Below are positions 36,717 through 46,903 of a stretch of DNA of 64,000 bases, one piece after another. Source of the stretch: Ignavibacteria bacterium (lineage in GTDB: Bacteria; Bacteroidota; Ignavibacteria; Kapaibacteriales; UBA2268); contig JAERMQ010000011.1 of assembly GCA_016844745.1 (NCBI GenBank), positions 1-64,000 of the forward strand, in the 5' to 3' direction. Under the pieces are notes generated by a model. That model ran no database searches and was not told the DNA's origin. It was given only the letters and a program-made list of their open reading frames with translations. Every line of letters starts with the position of its first letter. The first letter of the stretch is position 1. A program made the position numbers and the translations under genes.

Positions 36717-38132
36717 ATGAAGATACTGATTGTTGACGATAATATGGATTTTTGCACGACAATAGCCGACATCGTGCAGTCTTGCGGATACCAGACTCAT
36801 TTTCTGTTAAAGCCTGATGAAGCGCTTATTTATATTGAAAAGAATATCCGGGATATAGCAATATTAATGCTCGATATTGAATTCGGACCCGGCGTCGAAT
36901 TAAACGGAATGGATGTTTTGGAGCGTTGCCGCCTGCGATTTCCATCACTTCCCGTAGTTATGATTTCAGGCAAAGGCTCGATAGAAACAGCCGTCCGTGC
37001 GACCAAGCTCGGAGCTATCAACTTCATAGAAAAAAGTTTAGTCACCAAGGCTAAACTTCAGGAAGTCCTTGAAAGCGCCATGCAGAAATATGCTGCACGC
37101 AACGAAGCAAAAGACATTTTCAGGTTCCTGAATTCTTATGGTATAATTGGCAAAAGCAAAGTATTAGAAGAAATCGGCGATAACATCATTCGCTATGGGC
37201 GGACTGACTTGAATTTGCTTATTTTAGGCGAAACCGGTACAGGAAAAAAACTCGTAGCCCAGGCAATTCATGCAGCAAGCAGACGTTCGAAATTTCCATT
37301 TATCACCGTTGATATTCCAAACATACCACGGGACCTGTTCCAGAGCGAGCTGTTCGGTCATGTCAGGGGAGCTTTTTCCGGCGCTACCGAGAATAAAAAA
37401 GGATTGTTTCATCAGGCGAACAAAGGCACTATCTTTTTGGATGAAATCGGTGATTTACCTCTCGATTTGCAGTCGAATCTATTTATTCCTATCGAAGAAA
37501 AGCAGGTGCGAAAGGTTGGTTCCGTCGAAAGCGAGGATATCGATATTCGCTTCGTTTCTGCGACCGACCGGGATTTAATCGATTCGATGAGGGACGGGAA
37601 ATTCCGCGAGCAGCTTTATCACCGCCTAAGGGAATGTGAAATAATGCTTCCGCCATTGCGTGAACGCATCGAGGATATACCTGAAATCGTCGAACATTAT
37701 ATTCAGAGGCATAATGAAGAATTTAATGATGAGAAGTTCTTTTCGCCATCTGCAACCGAATTCCTGCAGGAACAGCCATGGCGTGGAAATATAAGAGAAT
37801 TGGTCAGTACATTGCGCGTAGTCCTGCAAACAACTCTCACATCGCAAATCGAAGTTGCTGATGTTCACCGGGCATTATCAAAATCACAAACTGCGACACC
37901 GAGCGCCGCAAGGGTTGCCGAACCTTTTATAATTTCTAACGGCACATTGAAAGAAGACTTAGCCCGAACGGATAAATTGAAAATCGAATCTACTTTGGAA
38001 CGTTTCGGAGGGAATGTCAGCAAATCTGCTGCTTTATTAGGAGTTAGCAGGGAGACATTGCATAATAAAATTCGTCGTTATGAAATCAATGTCGATAGTT
38101 ATAGAATTAAAAATAGAACCTTCTCACTTTAA
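36717..38132 (+). CDS. sigma-54-dependent response regulator, NtrC family
   Basis: A 471-residue regulator starting at ATG 36717, matching the receiver-domain start MKILIVDDN. The receiver domain has Asp7/Asp8 and phosphoacceptor Asp53 (MLDIE). The AAA+ domain has Walker A GETGTGKK, RGAFSGA (GAFTGA loop with Thr replaced by Ser) and Walker B GTIFLDEIGDLP. A Fis-type helix-turn-helix (KSAALLGVSRETLHNKIRRY) closes the protein. It needs sigma-54 (RpoN). No sensor kinase is encoded nearby. The variants GTGKK and GAFSGA could still allow sigma-54 contact. Confidence 0.93.
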   Translation: MKILIVDDNMDFCTTIADIVQSCGYQTHFLLKPDEALIYIEKNIRDIAILMLDIEFGPGVELNGMDVLERCRLRFPSLPVVMISGKGSIETAVRATKLGAINFIEKSLVTKAKLQEVLESAMQKYAARNEAKDIFRFLNSYGIIGKSKVLEEIGDNIIRYGRTDLNLLILGETGTGKKLVAQAIHAASRRSKFPFITVDIPNIPRDLFQSELFGHVRGAFSGATENKKGLFHQANKGTIFLDEIGDLPLDLQSNLFIPIEEKQVRKVGSVESEDIDIRFVSATDRDLIDSMRDGKFREQLYHRLRECEIMLPPLRERIEDIPEIVEHYIQRHNEEFNDEKFFSPSATEFLQEQPWRGNIRELVSTLRVVLQTTLTSQIEVADVHRALSKSQTATPSAARVAEPFIISNGTLKEDLARTDKLKIESTLERFGGNVSKSAALLGVSRETLHNKIRRYEINVDSYRIKNRTFSL

Positions 38133-38167
38133 TGTTTCAGTTAGTTATTAAAAAAGCTATTTCTAAA

Positions 38168-38830
38168 TTACAAATTGAACATATATTTAAATCCGATTGA
38201 TACTGACGCTGCCCGGGGATTGTAATCATTCGTAAGTTGTTGGTCGGTGCTGACAGGCATCAGGTTTATAAGTGGGTCATCTTTCTTAAAATCGTTGAAA
38301 ATATTAGTCAGCATTATTCCTGCTGTTATAAAAACTACCAAACTACCCGTTTCATCAGACATTACAGGGTAGGAACCGCCAATATGGAATTCGCTGATAA
38401 TATTTAAAAGATTTACATCTAATTGAGGACCGAAATCAGCGCTAATCGGCAAACCAAAAATAAAACCTGCCGTCAGGAAATCAAAATTAAAATTTGCTGC
38501 CAATGTAGAATAACTAAATGAGTGCTTATAACTCAAAGTACCGAAAGCGCGGTCAATTGAATAAGTGAATGTTGAATATGCTCCAACAAATTCCACACCG
38601 ATATTATTTGTCTGGCTAAGTGGGACGAAAAATGCCAGTCCGAAATCCGGTAATCCGTTGAATGCAATAGCATTCTTACGAACATTTGGCGGATTAACCG
38701 CATTAATACCGGCTTTCATCGATATGAACGGACCTATTTCCATACCTCTTGTATTTTCATCGATTTGCGAACTTAGGGTCGCAGGCAATATCATTAATAA
38801 TGCAACAAGGTAAAAAAGATATTTCTTCAT
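38168..38830 (-). CDS. outer-membrane beta-barrel protein
   Basis: A 220-residue protein with a signal peptide (MKKYLFYLVALLMILPATLSS, start ATG 38830; an upstream start at 38857 would hide the signal). Alternating hydrophobic strands and a C-terminal SVSIGFKYMFNL (aromatic last residue region) fit an OmpA/porin-like barrel. It resembles OmpW/porin-domain families by pattern only. It converges with the response regulator gene. Confidence 0.7.
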   Translation of the reverse strand: MKKYLFYLVALLMILPATLSSQIDENTRGMEIGPFISMKAGINAVNPPNVRKNAIAFNGLPDFGLAFFVPLSQTNNIGVEFVGAYSTFTYSIDRAFGTLSYKHSFSYSTLAANFNFDFLTAGFIFGLPISADFGPQLDVNLLNIISEFHIGGSYPVMSDETGSLVVFITAGIMLTNIFNDFKKDDPLINLMPVSTDQQLTNDYNPRAASVSIGFKYMFNL

Positions 38831-39010
38831 GTGCACAATCTCTTTTTTATTCACCAAAAATTTTTCAATCTCAAATCTTATGGGTTATTCTATAACTCAC
38901 TAAATGTTTTCCTGCAAACGCAGGAATGACAATTTTTAGAATAACCTCTATTTCAACTTTAAATAAATCCTAACAACAATAACTTACCAAAAACAATGCC
39001 AAATTAATAA

Positions 39011-39790
39011 TTATTTTGCCTTCACAGATATATTGACGAGTGAAATTTCATTTAAAAATCTGCCTGATGGAAAATTCTTTTTGTACAGTTCAATTAATCC
39101 TTTAGCTTCGTCGTACCGGTTAAGAAGCGACAGCATTTTGATTTTGCCGAATACTGCATCCTCAAAGAATTTGGAATCAGGATAATCATTTATAACCACA
39201 TCAAAATATATCATCGCTGCCTTTGGGTCTTTTAATTTTTCATATAAAAAGGCAATAGAATACTCCCTTTGACCGAGTTTATCCCTTAATTCCGATATAC
39301 AGGAAACGGCTGACGGATACAATGAATCCTTGGGGTAAAGCGATTGAAATTCGGAGAAAATTGTAATTGCTTTAAAGGTATATTCCTGGTCGCGGTCAAA
39401 TGATGGGGATAGCTCGTAATAGCTTTTAGCGGCTTTGAATAATGCCACACGCACATATTCGCTCGAAGGATAGGAGCGGCGCAGACTATTATAATTGAAT
39501 GCGGCAAGAATGTATTCACCACGCTCGTAATTAATTTCAGCTAAATAATATTGAGCATCGTCTGCAAATTGCGATGCAGGGTATTGCAATTTAATTATAT
39601 CAAATAGTTTGGTTGCTTCGAGCCAATCTTTAGATTTGAATTTCTCCATTGCTGATTTAAAAACTGTTTCAACACCCCCTGAGTCATCTTTCTTTGTGCT
39701 GCCACATGATATTAGAGTAACTAAAATTAATAAGGAAGCTAACTTTCTTAAATTTTTTAGAAAAATATTTTCTGCTTTTTTCTGAATCAT
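39011..39790 (-). CDS. bamD: BamD-like outer-membrane assembly lipoprotein
   Basis: A 259-residue TPR lipoprotein. The N-terminus LLILVTLISCG carries the lipobox, and residues ~45-240 hold TPR-like repeats such as AMEKFKSKDWLEATKLFDIIKLQYPASQFADDAQYYLAEINYERGEY, matching BamD/YfiO with the characteristic YP and FADDAQY motifs. It forms part of the BAM complex that inserts outer-membrane proteins. It stands alone between the barrel gene and the giant subtilase, with the terminator of the latter behind it. Confidence 0.9.
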   Translation of the reverse strand: MIQKKAENIFLKNLRKLASLLILVTLISCGSTKKDDSGGVETVFKSAMEKFKSKDWLEATKLFDIIKLQYPASQFADDAQYYLAEINYERGEYILAAFNYNSLRRSYPSSEYVRVALFKAAKSYYELSPSFDRDQEYTFKAITIFSEFQSLYPKDSLYPSAVSCISELRDKLGQREYSIAFLYEKLKDPKAAMIYFDVVINDYPDSKFFEDAVFGKIKMLSLLNRYDEAKGLIELYKKNFPSGRFLNEISLVNISVKAK

Positions 39791-39933
39791 TTATTCTACC
39801 TAATTATACATCTTCTTTTTGCATGTTCAATTCAACTTAAATTAGAAGGATTACTTTAATTTTTATTTTATTTTTGAAAATAAGTATAAGATGGTTTTAA
39901 AAACTTACAATAGTAAAAATAATTTTAAATAAT

Positions 39934-39970
39934 AAAAAGACATCCAATATTTCCCAAATATTGGATGTCT
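39934..39970 (-). terminator. intrinsic terminator of the subtilase gene
   Basis: On the minus strand a 15-bp perfect stem (AGACATCCAATATTT) with loop GGG is followed by a T run. It lies 28 bp past the stop codon of the 39998 gene. Confidence 0.85.
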
Positions 39971-39997
39971 AAATGTGAGTATTAGAGAAAATTTAAA

Positions 39998-42900
39998 CTA
40001 TTTTATCAATACCATACTCTTTGTTATTGATGTTTGCAAGGTTTTCAACTGATAATAATAAATACCGGAAATCATGTTTTCAGTGCTTATTGTAATAGTA
40101 TGCCTGCCTTTGCTTTTTAGCGCATTAACCGGGAACAGAACAAGATTGCCAAAAGAATCGAATACTTTTAATGATACGAATTCGGTATTCGGCAAAATAA
40201 ATGAAATGGATGTTTCTTTTGAAAACGGATTCGGCATATTCTGCTCTAATATTGGTTTTGTTATATCATATTCCGGTTCGACATCGCTTAGTTTCTCTTT
40301 GCAATCCGATTTGGTAGCCGAACGCATCATGCTTAAAAGATAAGACGCTCCAGCAAGTATTTTATCGCCGCTCTTGCCTGAATTAGAATTGCATTTATCC
40401 AGCATTATTAGAGAAGCATTATATTCATTGGATTCGGGATATTTCGTAATTATTTTCCTGAATGAACTTTCTGCCTTTTTATTATCTTTCAATAAATATT
40501 GAATTTTGCCGGACAAATAGAGTAGCGTTGAGTTTAGCTCATCGGACTCTCGATTTGAATTTAATACATCACTGAAAATAATAGATAAATTCTCAATGCT
40601 CTCTTTATTGGAATTGCAATTAACTATGTTCTGATATAACTGATAAGAACTATTGAGCTTTTCTTTTTCAGTTGCAACAGAGCTTTTTAAATAGAACAAT
40701 GGAGCATGCTCCATTGTTAATTCTTCATTATCGTTTGACGACTTTAGTTCGGTTATTGGCGGTAAATCATCATCTCGGTAAGCCATTTGGGAAGCCGATG
40801 CGCTGCATTGAGTTGTTGCTATCTGTTCATCACATGAAGGATTAGCAGTAGTGGAAAGATTCCAGGGAGCGCCGCCTATGGTTACATCATAAGTGCGGGG
40901 CGCAATGCCGGTTGGACCCGGAAATTCATTCGTACCGCCGTCTATTGTTGGTGTCGAGCCTGGTATCTGGTGCATAAAATGATACTTTGCCCACTGCGAG
41001 AATTTATTATATCCGCAGCAGATTGATACATCCCAGTTAGAACCATACAAAAAGATGTCGGATGTGAAATTGGAATCGCATCGCAATCTTATGAATTTAT
41101 TAGGGTATGAATCCGGGTCGCCAACGTATGGCTGCGGGTTTTCAAATTCAAACCTGTTTCTGCCGTACAAATTATAGTAGCCCGAATCTGTATTTAACTT
41201 GCTTCTTAAATACGTCTCGCTGTTGGTTACACGGATAGCATTATAATACTGATTGAAATAATTATTACGAAAACGCTGGTCTAATCCCGATGTTATATCG
41301 AAGCCTACACGTGTGTAATTATATTCATTATCGAATACCCTGCCGCCAAGAGAATGGTCTCGTATGCTGCCGAATTGCACATTGCTGAATGTATTGCTGC
41401 ATAGCTTTGTATATGAGCCTTGGTCAATATCGCCGATACCGCAGTCCGAAAAAGTATTGCTGTTAATTCTAACGGTATCGCAATCCAAAGTCATAACGCC
41501 GAATTCCAAGCCGCTGAAGGTACAGCTATGAACGAGAACACTCTGGAAGCCTTCTACTTTTATGCCGCCGGTATTATATTCATATTTGTTCGGATTGTTC
41601 CCGTATAACGGATTGACAACCGGACCGCCCATATCGGCAAATACGCAGCTATCTATGATTAAATGTCTTGGCGCTTCGAAAGTTGAAGAATTGCATTTAT
41701 CGTAGTAAAATGATAGTAGATGGTCATATTTTTGATTGCTTAAGGTTGTATCGGTATTAGTATTAAAGGTGCAATGCTTAATAGGACCTTCGAAGTTAAC
41801 ATTTGAAAATACCGGAATGACTCCTTGGAAATCCACATTTGAAATATTCATCCAATCAGTGAAGGTATCAGAATTGTCATTGCTGAAATAAATCATAGGA
41901 GGGTTAGGGTTAATTGAATTGGTTCCATTGAAAGGGTCATTTCCATAAAAATAAGTACTGGAAATCGTAACTTTTCCACCTTCAGTACCTTGAAACAAGA
42001 CATTACCACCAAAACTTATATGAGCCATTTCCGGTGGAAAGTCCTTCCAACCCGAAATAACAAATATTCTTGATTTCTGTAAACCCCAAACACCAGCACC
42101 TCTATTAATAGTCATATTCCCAGCAAAAATTTCAGCATTATCTTCAAGTTGTAACTCACCATAAATATCAACTTTACAATCTAGAATTGCACGGCAATTT
42201 GATTTTATTTTTAAAATTGAATTTTTAGCAATTATTAATTTTTTCTTAGTTGTTGATTTTGAAACTATTGAACTACTATTATCCATAACTACAGTTGAAT
42301 TATTATCAATTACTAGGTCATTTTCTCCGTTAATCTCTATAGAACCACCGGGCTTTATATACAATTTTGAACCATTAGTAAATAAAAGTTTGGATTTATT
42401 TTGAAGCTTAACCGTACCATATATTTCATTATAATTTTCTGTACTTGTTAAAAACTTTATATTGTTTTGTGTTCCTTCATTGTCAATAATTAAATCGCCA
42501 ATTTTAATTTTATTGCACTCAATTCCTACATCTTTTATATAACCACATACTAGAATCTTAGAATAATTATTAGTGCCAACAATCTTCCGAGTGGGATTAT
42601 TCGTGGTTTCGTTATTGAGTAATATTCCATCGATTGCAAGGATACATGATTTGGAAGAAGTTCCGGGAATAGTTAAAATTATATCACCTCCACTACCGGA
42701 ATTAAGTAATGTAACACCCTGATTATTATGCTTAAAGTTATCATCAGGCAGAGAAACACCGCCCCACTCCAAAACATTCTTTTCTCCACTTCCAATACCT
42801 GCGGTTCTATTTGCTGGAATTTCCCACCAATTATTTCCACTATTTCTTACCCAAGCTTTTGAACCAAAATGAAGCAAATAGTTCCATTGATTCTGCTCTT

Positions 42901-45160
42901 TATCATAAATCTTATATCCACGCGAATCACTGTTTGCATCATAATCTGGAAACACTAAATTCCCTGTTGTTTGGTAATTGTATAATCCTTTGTTTCGTAT
43001 TGAATGAGCTACGGCACGAAAGGCATCAACCAAACCAAAACCAACTCTTTGTGCCCAGCTTCTCTTAAGTTTATCGTTTGATTGTGTAATGTAGTCGTAT
43101 TGATAATTTGTTTTTGTATATCCAAAAATTTTCCCACCTGCTGATATTCTCTTATTTTTATATGCCTGTGAAAAATTATCATAATCTCTTATCTTTTTTG
43201 TTGTAAAAGTAAGAATATTATAAGCTCTTCTTTGAACTTCACAACCGGGATTGTTAGTATTAATTAGTGGATAATAATAATTTTGCTGCTCTGTTACACC
43301 CATAAACCTGTTAACAGAACTCATTAATCCAACAATACCCGATACCATCGGGGCAGCAAATGAAGTGCCACTTTCAATTCTATAATACATAGGATCAGGG
43401 GGGATACCGGGACAATCATCGTGTTGTAGGAAAATATCGGTACTGGGAGCGACGACATCAACAAACGCATACTCTTCTAAATCTCTTCTATCTGTTTTCC
43501 ATTCCTCATCAGACTTCCCGTTAGGTCTTGAAGGGAATTTTTCTGTCCCAGGTGAAAAATTGAAGTTTTCTTTGAATTGTATATCTCTTGTGTACTTCAT
43601 TCTTCCAAAATCATTAAGTAAATCCAAATCTCTATCATCATCAGTAACAAATTCCTTTTTCGAATTATATAATACACCAGTTTTTGTACCTCCAACAGCA
43701 ATTACTTTATAATCTTTATTTTGGTTATTTGGGTCAGTCTCATCAAAATAAGATAATGCGGCGGGAAATAATTTAGTCGGGGCTAAATTATAAATTGAAA
43801 GATTACCTTTTTGCATTTCATCTTTGTCATAACCAAATTCAAGTGATGAAGTTAATTTGGATCGCCTATTTCCTGCTGCTGCAACGAGTATTATACCATA
43901 ATCATTCATCATTGTTTTACATTTAATACGAAGATCATCCTTATCCATCCACTTATTATTGGTTTTTACCTGGTCAAGATCATAATCATATTTAAAATTT
44001 AGATCTGCTGTCCCAAAACTCATACTTTGAATTAAAGGATAACTTATTTTATTATTAATAATAGAAGAATCACAGTCAATATCTGATGCAAGGTTAATAT
44101 AAGTCCAATTTCCTTTAATATATAGTGCTGGAAAATTAATAAATTTACATTTAGGAGCTGCACCAACCATAGGCGCTCCATTTTCTTTTGCTGCGATTGC
44201 ACAAGAAGACGCACATAATCCATGATTTATTAAAGACTTTGGTTGAGTCCATTCCATTAAATTTTGCATTGCTTCTGTTGTATTCCCTAAAGGAGCTGGG
44301 ATATTTTCCTGAAAATAATACTTTAGATTATCAACTACATCTTTTGGTAAAAATTCATCAGGTACATTATGAAATTGTGCGGAATAATTATCACCTATTC
44401 CAATTACGCATTCTTCAACGCCAAAAGTAATTTCCCATGCCATCGGTAAGTTTAATTCATAGATTTCTGTTTGAAATCCTAATGGTTTGAAATCATTAGG
44501 AAATTTCCCGGATATTACACTTAATTTGCTATATATATCTACTAATTTTTGATTTTGTTTTAAAGCATTGTCTGTTGGAATAGTACATAAATTTGTATTT
44601 AAATTATAGGGCATTGTAATAGACTCAACGGAGTCAACTTCATTAATTAATGAATCAATTCGGCCAATTTCCTGATAATTTCCGAAATATGCCCATATAT
44701 ATGGATGTATTAAGTAAACAGAATCAGTTAAATTAACATAACCGACAGGATGTCTAATAAAATAGATAGGTCCAACCGAATCGACAATTTGTTGGAATTG
44801 ATTTTGAATTTCCGGATAATCCAGTCTCAAATCATTAACTGTTTTGACTTCATTCTCCTGTATTACATTATCAAAAGGATAATAATTATCCTTAAATTTA
44901 ATTGATAAATTCTTTTTTGTAAACATTTTTCCATAACTTGGTGAATTAATGCAAGTGTCTATCATTATTGAATCAGGATTGTTTGTTACAACAATCGAAT
45001 CCGGAGTACTTTCATATTCGGTTAATGTTGTACTGGCTGGCATAATGATGTAATGAAATGTGAAACAACTGTCGGGTGGATTTGCTTGTGCATTATATGT
45101 TATTCCCAAAAAGAACATCAGTAATAACATAATAATCATTTGGGAAAAAGTAAGTCTCAT
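39998..45160 (-). CDS. giant subtilase (S8) with beta-helix and T9SS sorting domain
   Basis: A 1720-residue secreted protease. Signal peptide at the start (MRLTFSQMIIMLLLMFFLGITY). The catalytic triad is Asp (~256, IGIGDNYS), His (~313, NHGLCASSCAIAA) and Ser (~600, SGTSFAAPMVSG). A long region follows (~900-1400) with right-handed beta-helix character (HCTFN, INSNTFSDCGIG, LVHSCTFSGLEFGV). The C-terminus (ILEQNMPNPFSKETSISF ... KVFDSFGNLV ... SGIYYYQLKT) is a T9SS sorting domain. It probably cleaves proteins or acts as an adhesin at the cell surface. A terminator follows. Extra Cys and stretches with no family match are unassigned. Confidence 0.9.
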   Translation of the reverse strand: MRLTFSQMIIMLLLMFFLGITYNAQANPPDSCFTFHYIIMPASTTLTEYESTPDSIVVTNNPDSIMIDTCINSPSYGKMFTKKNLSIKFKDNYYPFDNVIQENEVKTVNDLRLDYPEIQNQFQQIVDSVGPIYFIRHPVGYVNLTDSVYLIHPYIWAYFGNYQEIGRIDSLINEVDSVESITMPYNLNTNLCTIPTDNALKQNQKLVDIYSKLSVISGKFPNDFKPLGFQTEIYELNLPMAWEITFGVEECVIGIGDNYSAQFHNVPDEFLPKDVVDNLKYYFQENIPAPLGNTTEAMQNLMEWTQPKSLINHGLCASSCAIAAKENGAPMVGAAPKCKFINFPALYIKGNWTYINLASDIDCDSSIINNKISYPLIQSMSFGTADLNFKYDYDLDQVKTNNKWMDKDDLRIKCKTMMNDYGIILVAAAGNRRSKLTSSLEFGYDKDEMQKGNLSIYNLAPTKLFPAALSYFDETDPNNQNKDYKVIAVGGTKTGVLYNSKKEFVTDDDRDLDLLNDFGRMKYTRDIQFKENFNFSPGTEKFPSRPNGKSDEEWKTDRRDLEEYAFVDVVAPSTDIFLQHDDCPGIPPDPMYYRIESGTSFAAPMVSGIVGLMSSVNRFMGVTEQQNYYYPLINTNNPGCEVQRRAYNILTFTTKKIRDYDNFSQAYKNKRISAGGKIFGYTKTNYQYDYITQSNDKLKRSWAQRVGFGLVDAFRAVAHSIRNKGLYNYQTTGNLVFPDYDANSDSRGYKIYDKEQNQWNYLLHFGSKAWVRNSGNNWWEIPANRTAGIGSGEKNVLEWGGVSLPDDNFKHNNQGVTLLNSGSGGDIILTIPGTSSKSCILAIDGILLNNETTNNPTRKIVGTNNYSKILVCGYIKDVGIECNKIKIGDLIIDNEGTQNNIKFLTSTENYNEIYGTVKLQNKSKLLFTNGSKLYIKPGGSIEINGENDLVIDNNSTVVMDNSSSIVSKSTTKKKLIIAKNSILKIKSNCRAILDCKVDIYGELQLEDNAEIFAGNMTINRGAGVWGLQKSRIFVISGWKDFPPEMAHISFGGNVLFQGTEGGKVTISSTYFYGNDPFNGTNSINPNPPMIYFSNDNSDTFTDWMNISNVDFQGVIPVFSNVNFEGPIKHCTFNTNTDTTLSNQKYDHLLSFYYDKCNSSTFEAPRHLIIDSCVFADMGGPVVNPLYGNNPNKYEYNTGGIKVEGFQSVLVHSCTFSGLEFGVMTLDCDTVRINSNTFSDCGIGDIDQGSYTKLCSNTFSNVQFGSIRDHSLGGRVFDNEYNYTRVGFDITSGLDQRFRNNYFNQYYNAIRVTNSETYLRSKLNTDSGYYNLYGRNRFEFENPQPYVGDPDSYPNKFIRLRCDSNFTSDIFLYGSNWDVSICCGYNKFSQWAKYHFMHQIPGSTPTIDGGTNEFPGPTGIAPRTYDVTIGGAPWNLSTTANPSCDEQIATTQCSASASQMAYRDDDLPPITELKSSNDNEELTMEHAPLFYLKSSVATEKEKLNSSYQLYQNIVNCNSNKESIENLSIIFSDVLNSNRESDELNSTLLYLSGKIQYLLKDNKKAESSFRKIITKYPESNEYNASLIMLDKCNSNSGKSGDKILAGASYLLSMMRSATKSDCKEKLSDVEPEYDITKPILEQNMPNPFSKETSISFILPNTEFVSLKVFDSFGNLVLFPVNALKSKGRHTITISTENMISGIYYYQLKTLQTSITKSMVLIK

Positions 45161-45337
45161 AAAACCTCCAAAACTGAATTGAAAAAATTAATTAAATAAT
45201 CTTTAAAAAACAATAAAATACATTCCACTTCCGAGTAAAATGTGTATTATTAATATATTAATTAATAGATACTAATTTCCCGTAGGTTGTCAAATTTATT
45301 TATATTTCAATTGTTTTTTATTTCTAATAATTTCTAA

Positions 45338-46498
45338 TTATCTTATTAGTTGAATTTTATTAAAATTGATAGATTTTCCTATTTGAATCGAATAAAAATA
45401 TATTCCTGTTGGATAGTTATCTGATATGAATATTGCTTTATGCTCGCCTGCTGCTATAAATTCATTGACAATGATTTCCAATTTTTCTCCAAGCGTGTTG
45501 AAAATTGTAATTGTAACGAATTCAGGTTCTTTGAGGTAATATTTGAATGTTATATGAGAGGAAAACGGATTAGGATAGGCATTGGCATTTATTAGCAAAT
45601 CAATCGATGGCTCAATAAATGAAGTTGTTATGCATCTATCGAATATTCTTAGCTTTGGATAATCCTTGCCTTCATCGATGCACCAGACAGAATCGAAATC
45701 CCATCCATAAGTTGAACGCTTCATCATTTCTATGGTGCTTTTACCGTAAGATTTATCTGTTATAGGAGGATGGGTAGTTCCAATTACCAAAGAATCATAA
45801 TAACTGCAACTAATACTTACAGGGCCTCCTGTTCCGTCGCTGCTTAAGAGTCCTCTGGTTGATTGTCCTTCTAATCTTCCGGCAAAATAGCAATAATAAA
45901 TAAAGGAGCCTCCTTCATCAAGAGAGCATATTCCAGTAAGTCCACCTACATAATTTTCCGAGATTACGTTGCAAGTAGAAAATGAATTATTTATTCCTCC
46001 GCTAAAGTTACCGCATAATCCTCCAACTAAATATTTACCTCTTACTGTACCTGTTGAGTAGCATTCCCAAAAGGCTGCAGTTCCGACTACTAATCCGCAT
46101 ATAGCACCAACTTGGAAACCACCAGTGATATCACAATTTTCTATTCCTAGCCTTTTGACAATTGAAGGTATATATCCTCCCATAATACAAAACAGTCCTA
46201 CACATCCATCATCTGGTCTGTTAATATAAAGATTTTTAATAATAAATCCTTGTCCATCGAATTCACTAATACAACAACCAGGTTTAAAACCTCTTCCGCT
46301 GTCCCAATTCCTTGTTTCAGAGGCATCAATGTCATTCATTAATATAAAATAACCTATATCCTTGCCTACTTCCTGTAATTGGTAAACATTTGTAATTTGG
46401 TAAGGGTCGTCTTTTGTTCCGCTACCTTTTCCTGAAAAGGCAAAAATATTTCCAACTATTAAAAAAATAAATATTACGGTTTCAATTATTTTTTTCAT
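45338..46498 (-). CDS. GLUG-repeat T9SS surface protein
   Basis: A 386-residue protein starting at ATG 46498 (signal peptide MKKIIETVIFIFLIVGNIFAF; the longer start at 46510 adds MGAK). It has GLUG-type repeats (GGLCGNFSGGINNSFSTCNV, VGGLTGI) as in IgA-peptidase-like adhesins. The C-terminal ~85 residues are a T9SS type A sorting domain (NAYPNPFSSHITFKYYL ... FNTLGEKLEI ... YPTGIYFYSI). Probably exported to the cell surface. It is upstream of the giant subtilase on the same strand, with 177 bp between them. Confidence 0.82.
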   Translation of the reverse strand: MKKIIETVIFIFLIVGNIFAFSGKGSGTKDDPYQITNVYQLQEVGKDIGYFILMNDIDASETRNWDSGRGFKPGCCISEFDGQGFIIKNLYINRPDDGCVGLFCIMGGYIPSIVKRLGIENCDITGGFQVGAICGLVVGTAAFWECYSTGTVRGKYLVGGLCGNFSGGINNSFSTCNVISENYVGGLTGICSLDEGGSFIYYCYFAGRLEGQSTRGLLSSDGTGGPVSISCSYYDSLVIGTTHPPITDKSYGKSTIEMMKRSTYGWDFDSVWCIDEGKDYPKLRIFDRCITTSFIEPSIDLLINANAYPNPFSSHITFKYYLKEPEFVTITIFNTLGEKLEIIVNEFIAAGEHKAIFISDNYPTGIYFYSIQIGKSINFNKIQLIR

Positions 46499-46903
46499 TT
46501 TTGCCCCCAAATTTATTTAAAAGTGAACAATGAACAATGAATAATTTTAAATTCGTAATTCGTAATTTGTAATTCCTAATTCCTAATTCCTATCTGCGCT
46601 GTGAGTCTTGCTTTTCCGTGCTTTTCGTACTTCTTTTTTCGTTTCGTTTTAATCTTGCAATTCAATATATATACAATAAACACAAAAAACAAAAAAAAGT
46701 TACATTTTAAGTATATAAATAAAATAGTTAGGTATGGCTAAAGAATGGCAGCGCATTATTCCGGGGTTTCCTGCATCCGCAGGAATGACAGCTTAAAATT
46801 TTTCATCCGAACAAAACTTTCCTCAATATTTTTTTGTCAATTCAAATAAAAGCATTAAATTTGTAGTTCTGTAAAATAGAGATTATAAAGAAACGGAAAA
46901 AAT
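46499..46903. other. 405-bp gene-free region before rpsD
   Basis: Contains a GCAGGAATGACAG-type repeat (46770-46792), low-complexity A/T and AATTCCTAATTCGTAAT runs, and the rpsD promoter-like element. Confidence 0.6.
46833..46863 (+). promoter_or_regulatory. Bacteroidota-type promoter of rpsD
   Basis: TTTG at 46833-46836, a 19-bp spacer, and TAAATTTG at 46856-46863. This fits the -33 TTTG and -7 TAnnTTTG consensus of Bacteroidota. Confidence 0.6.
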
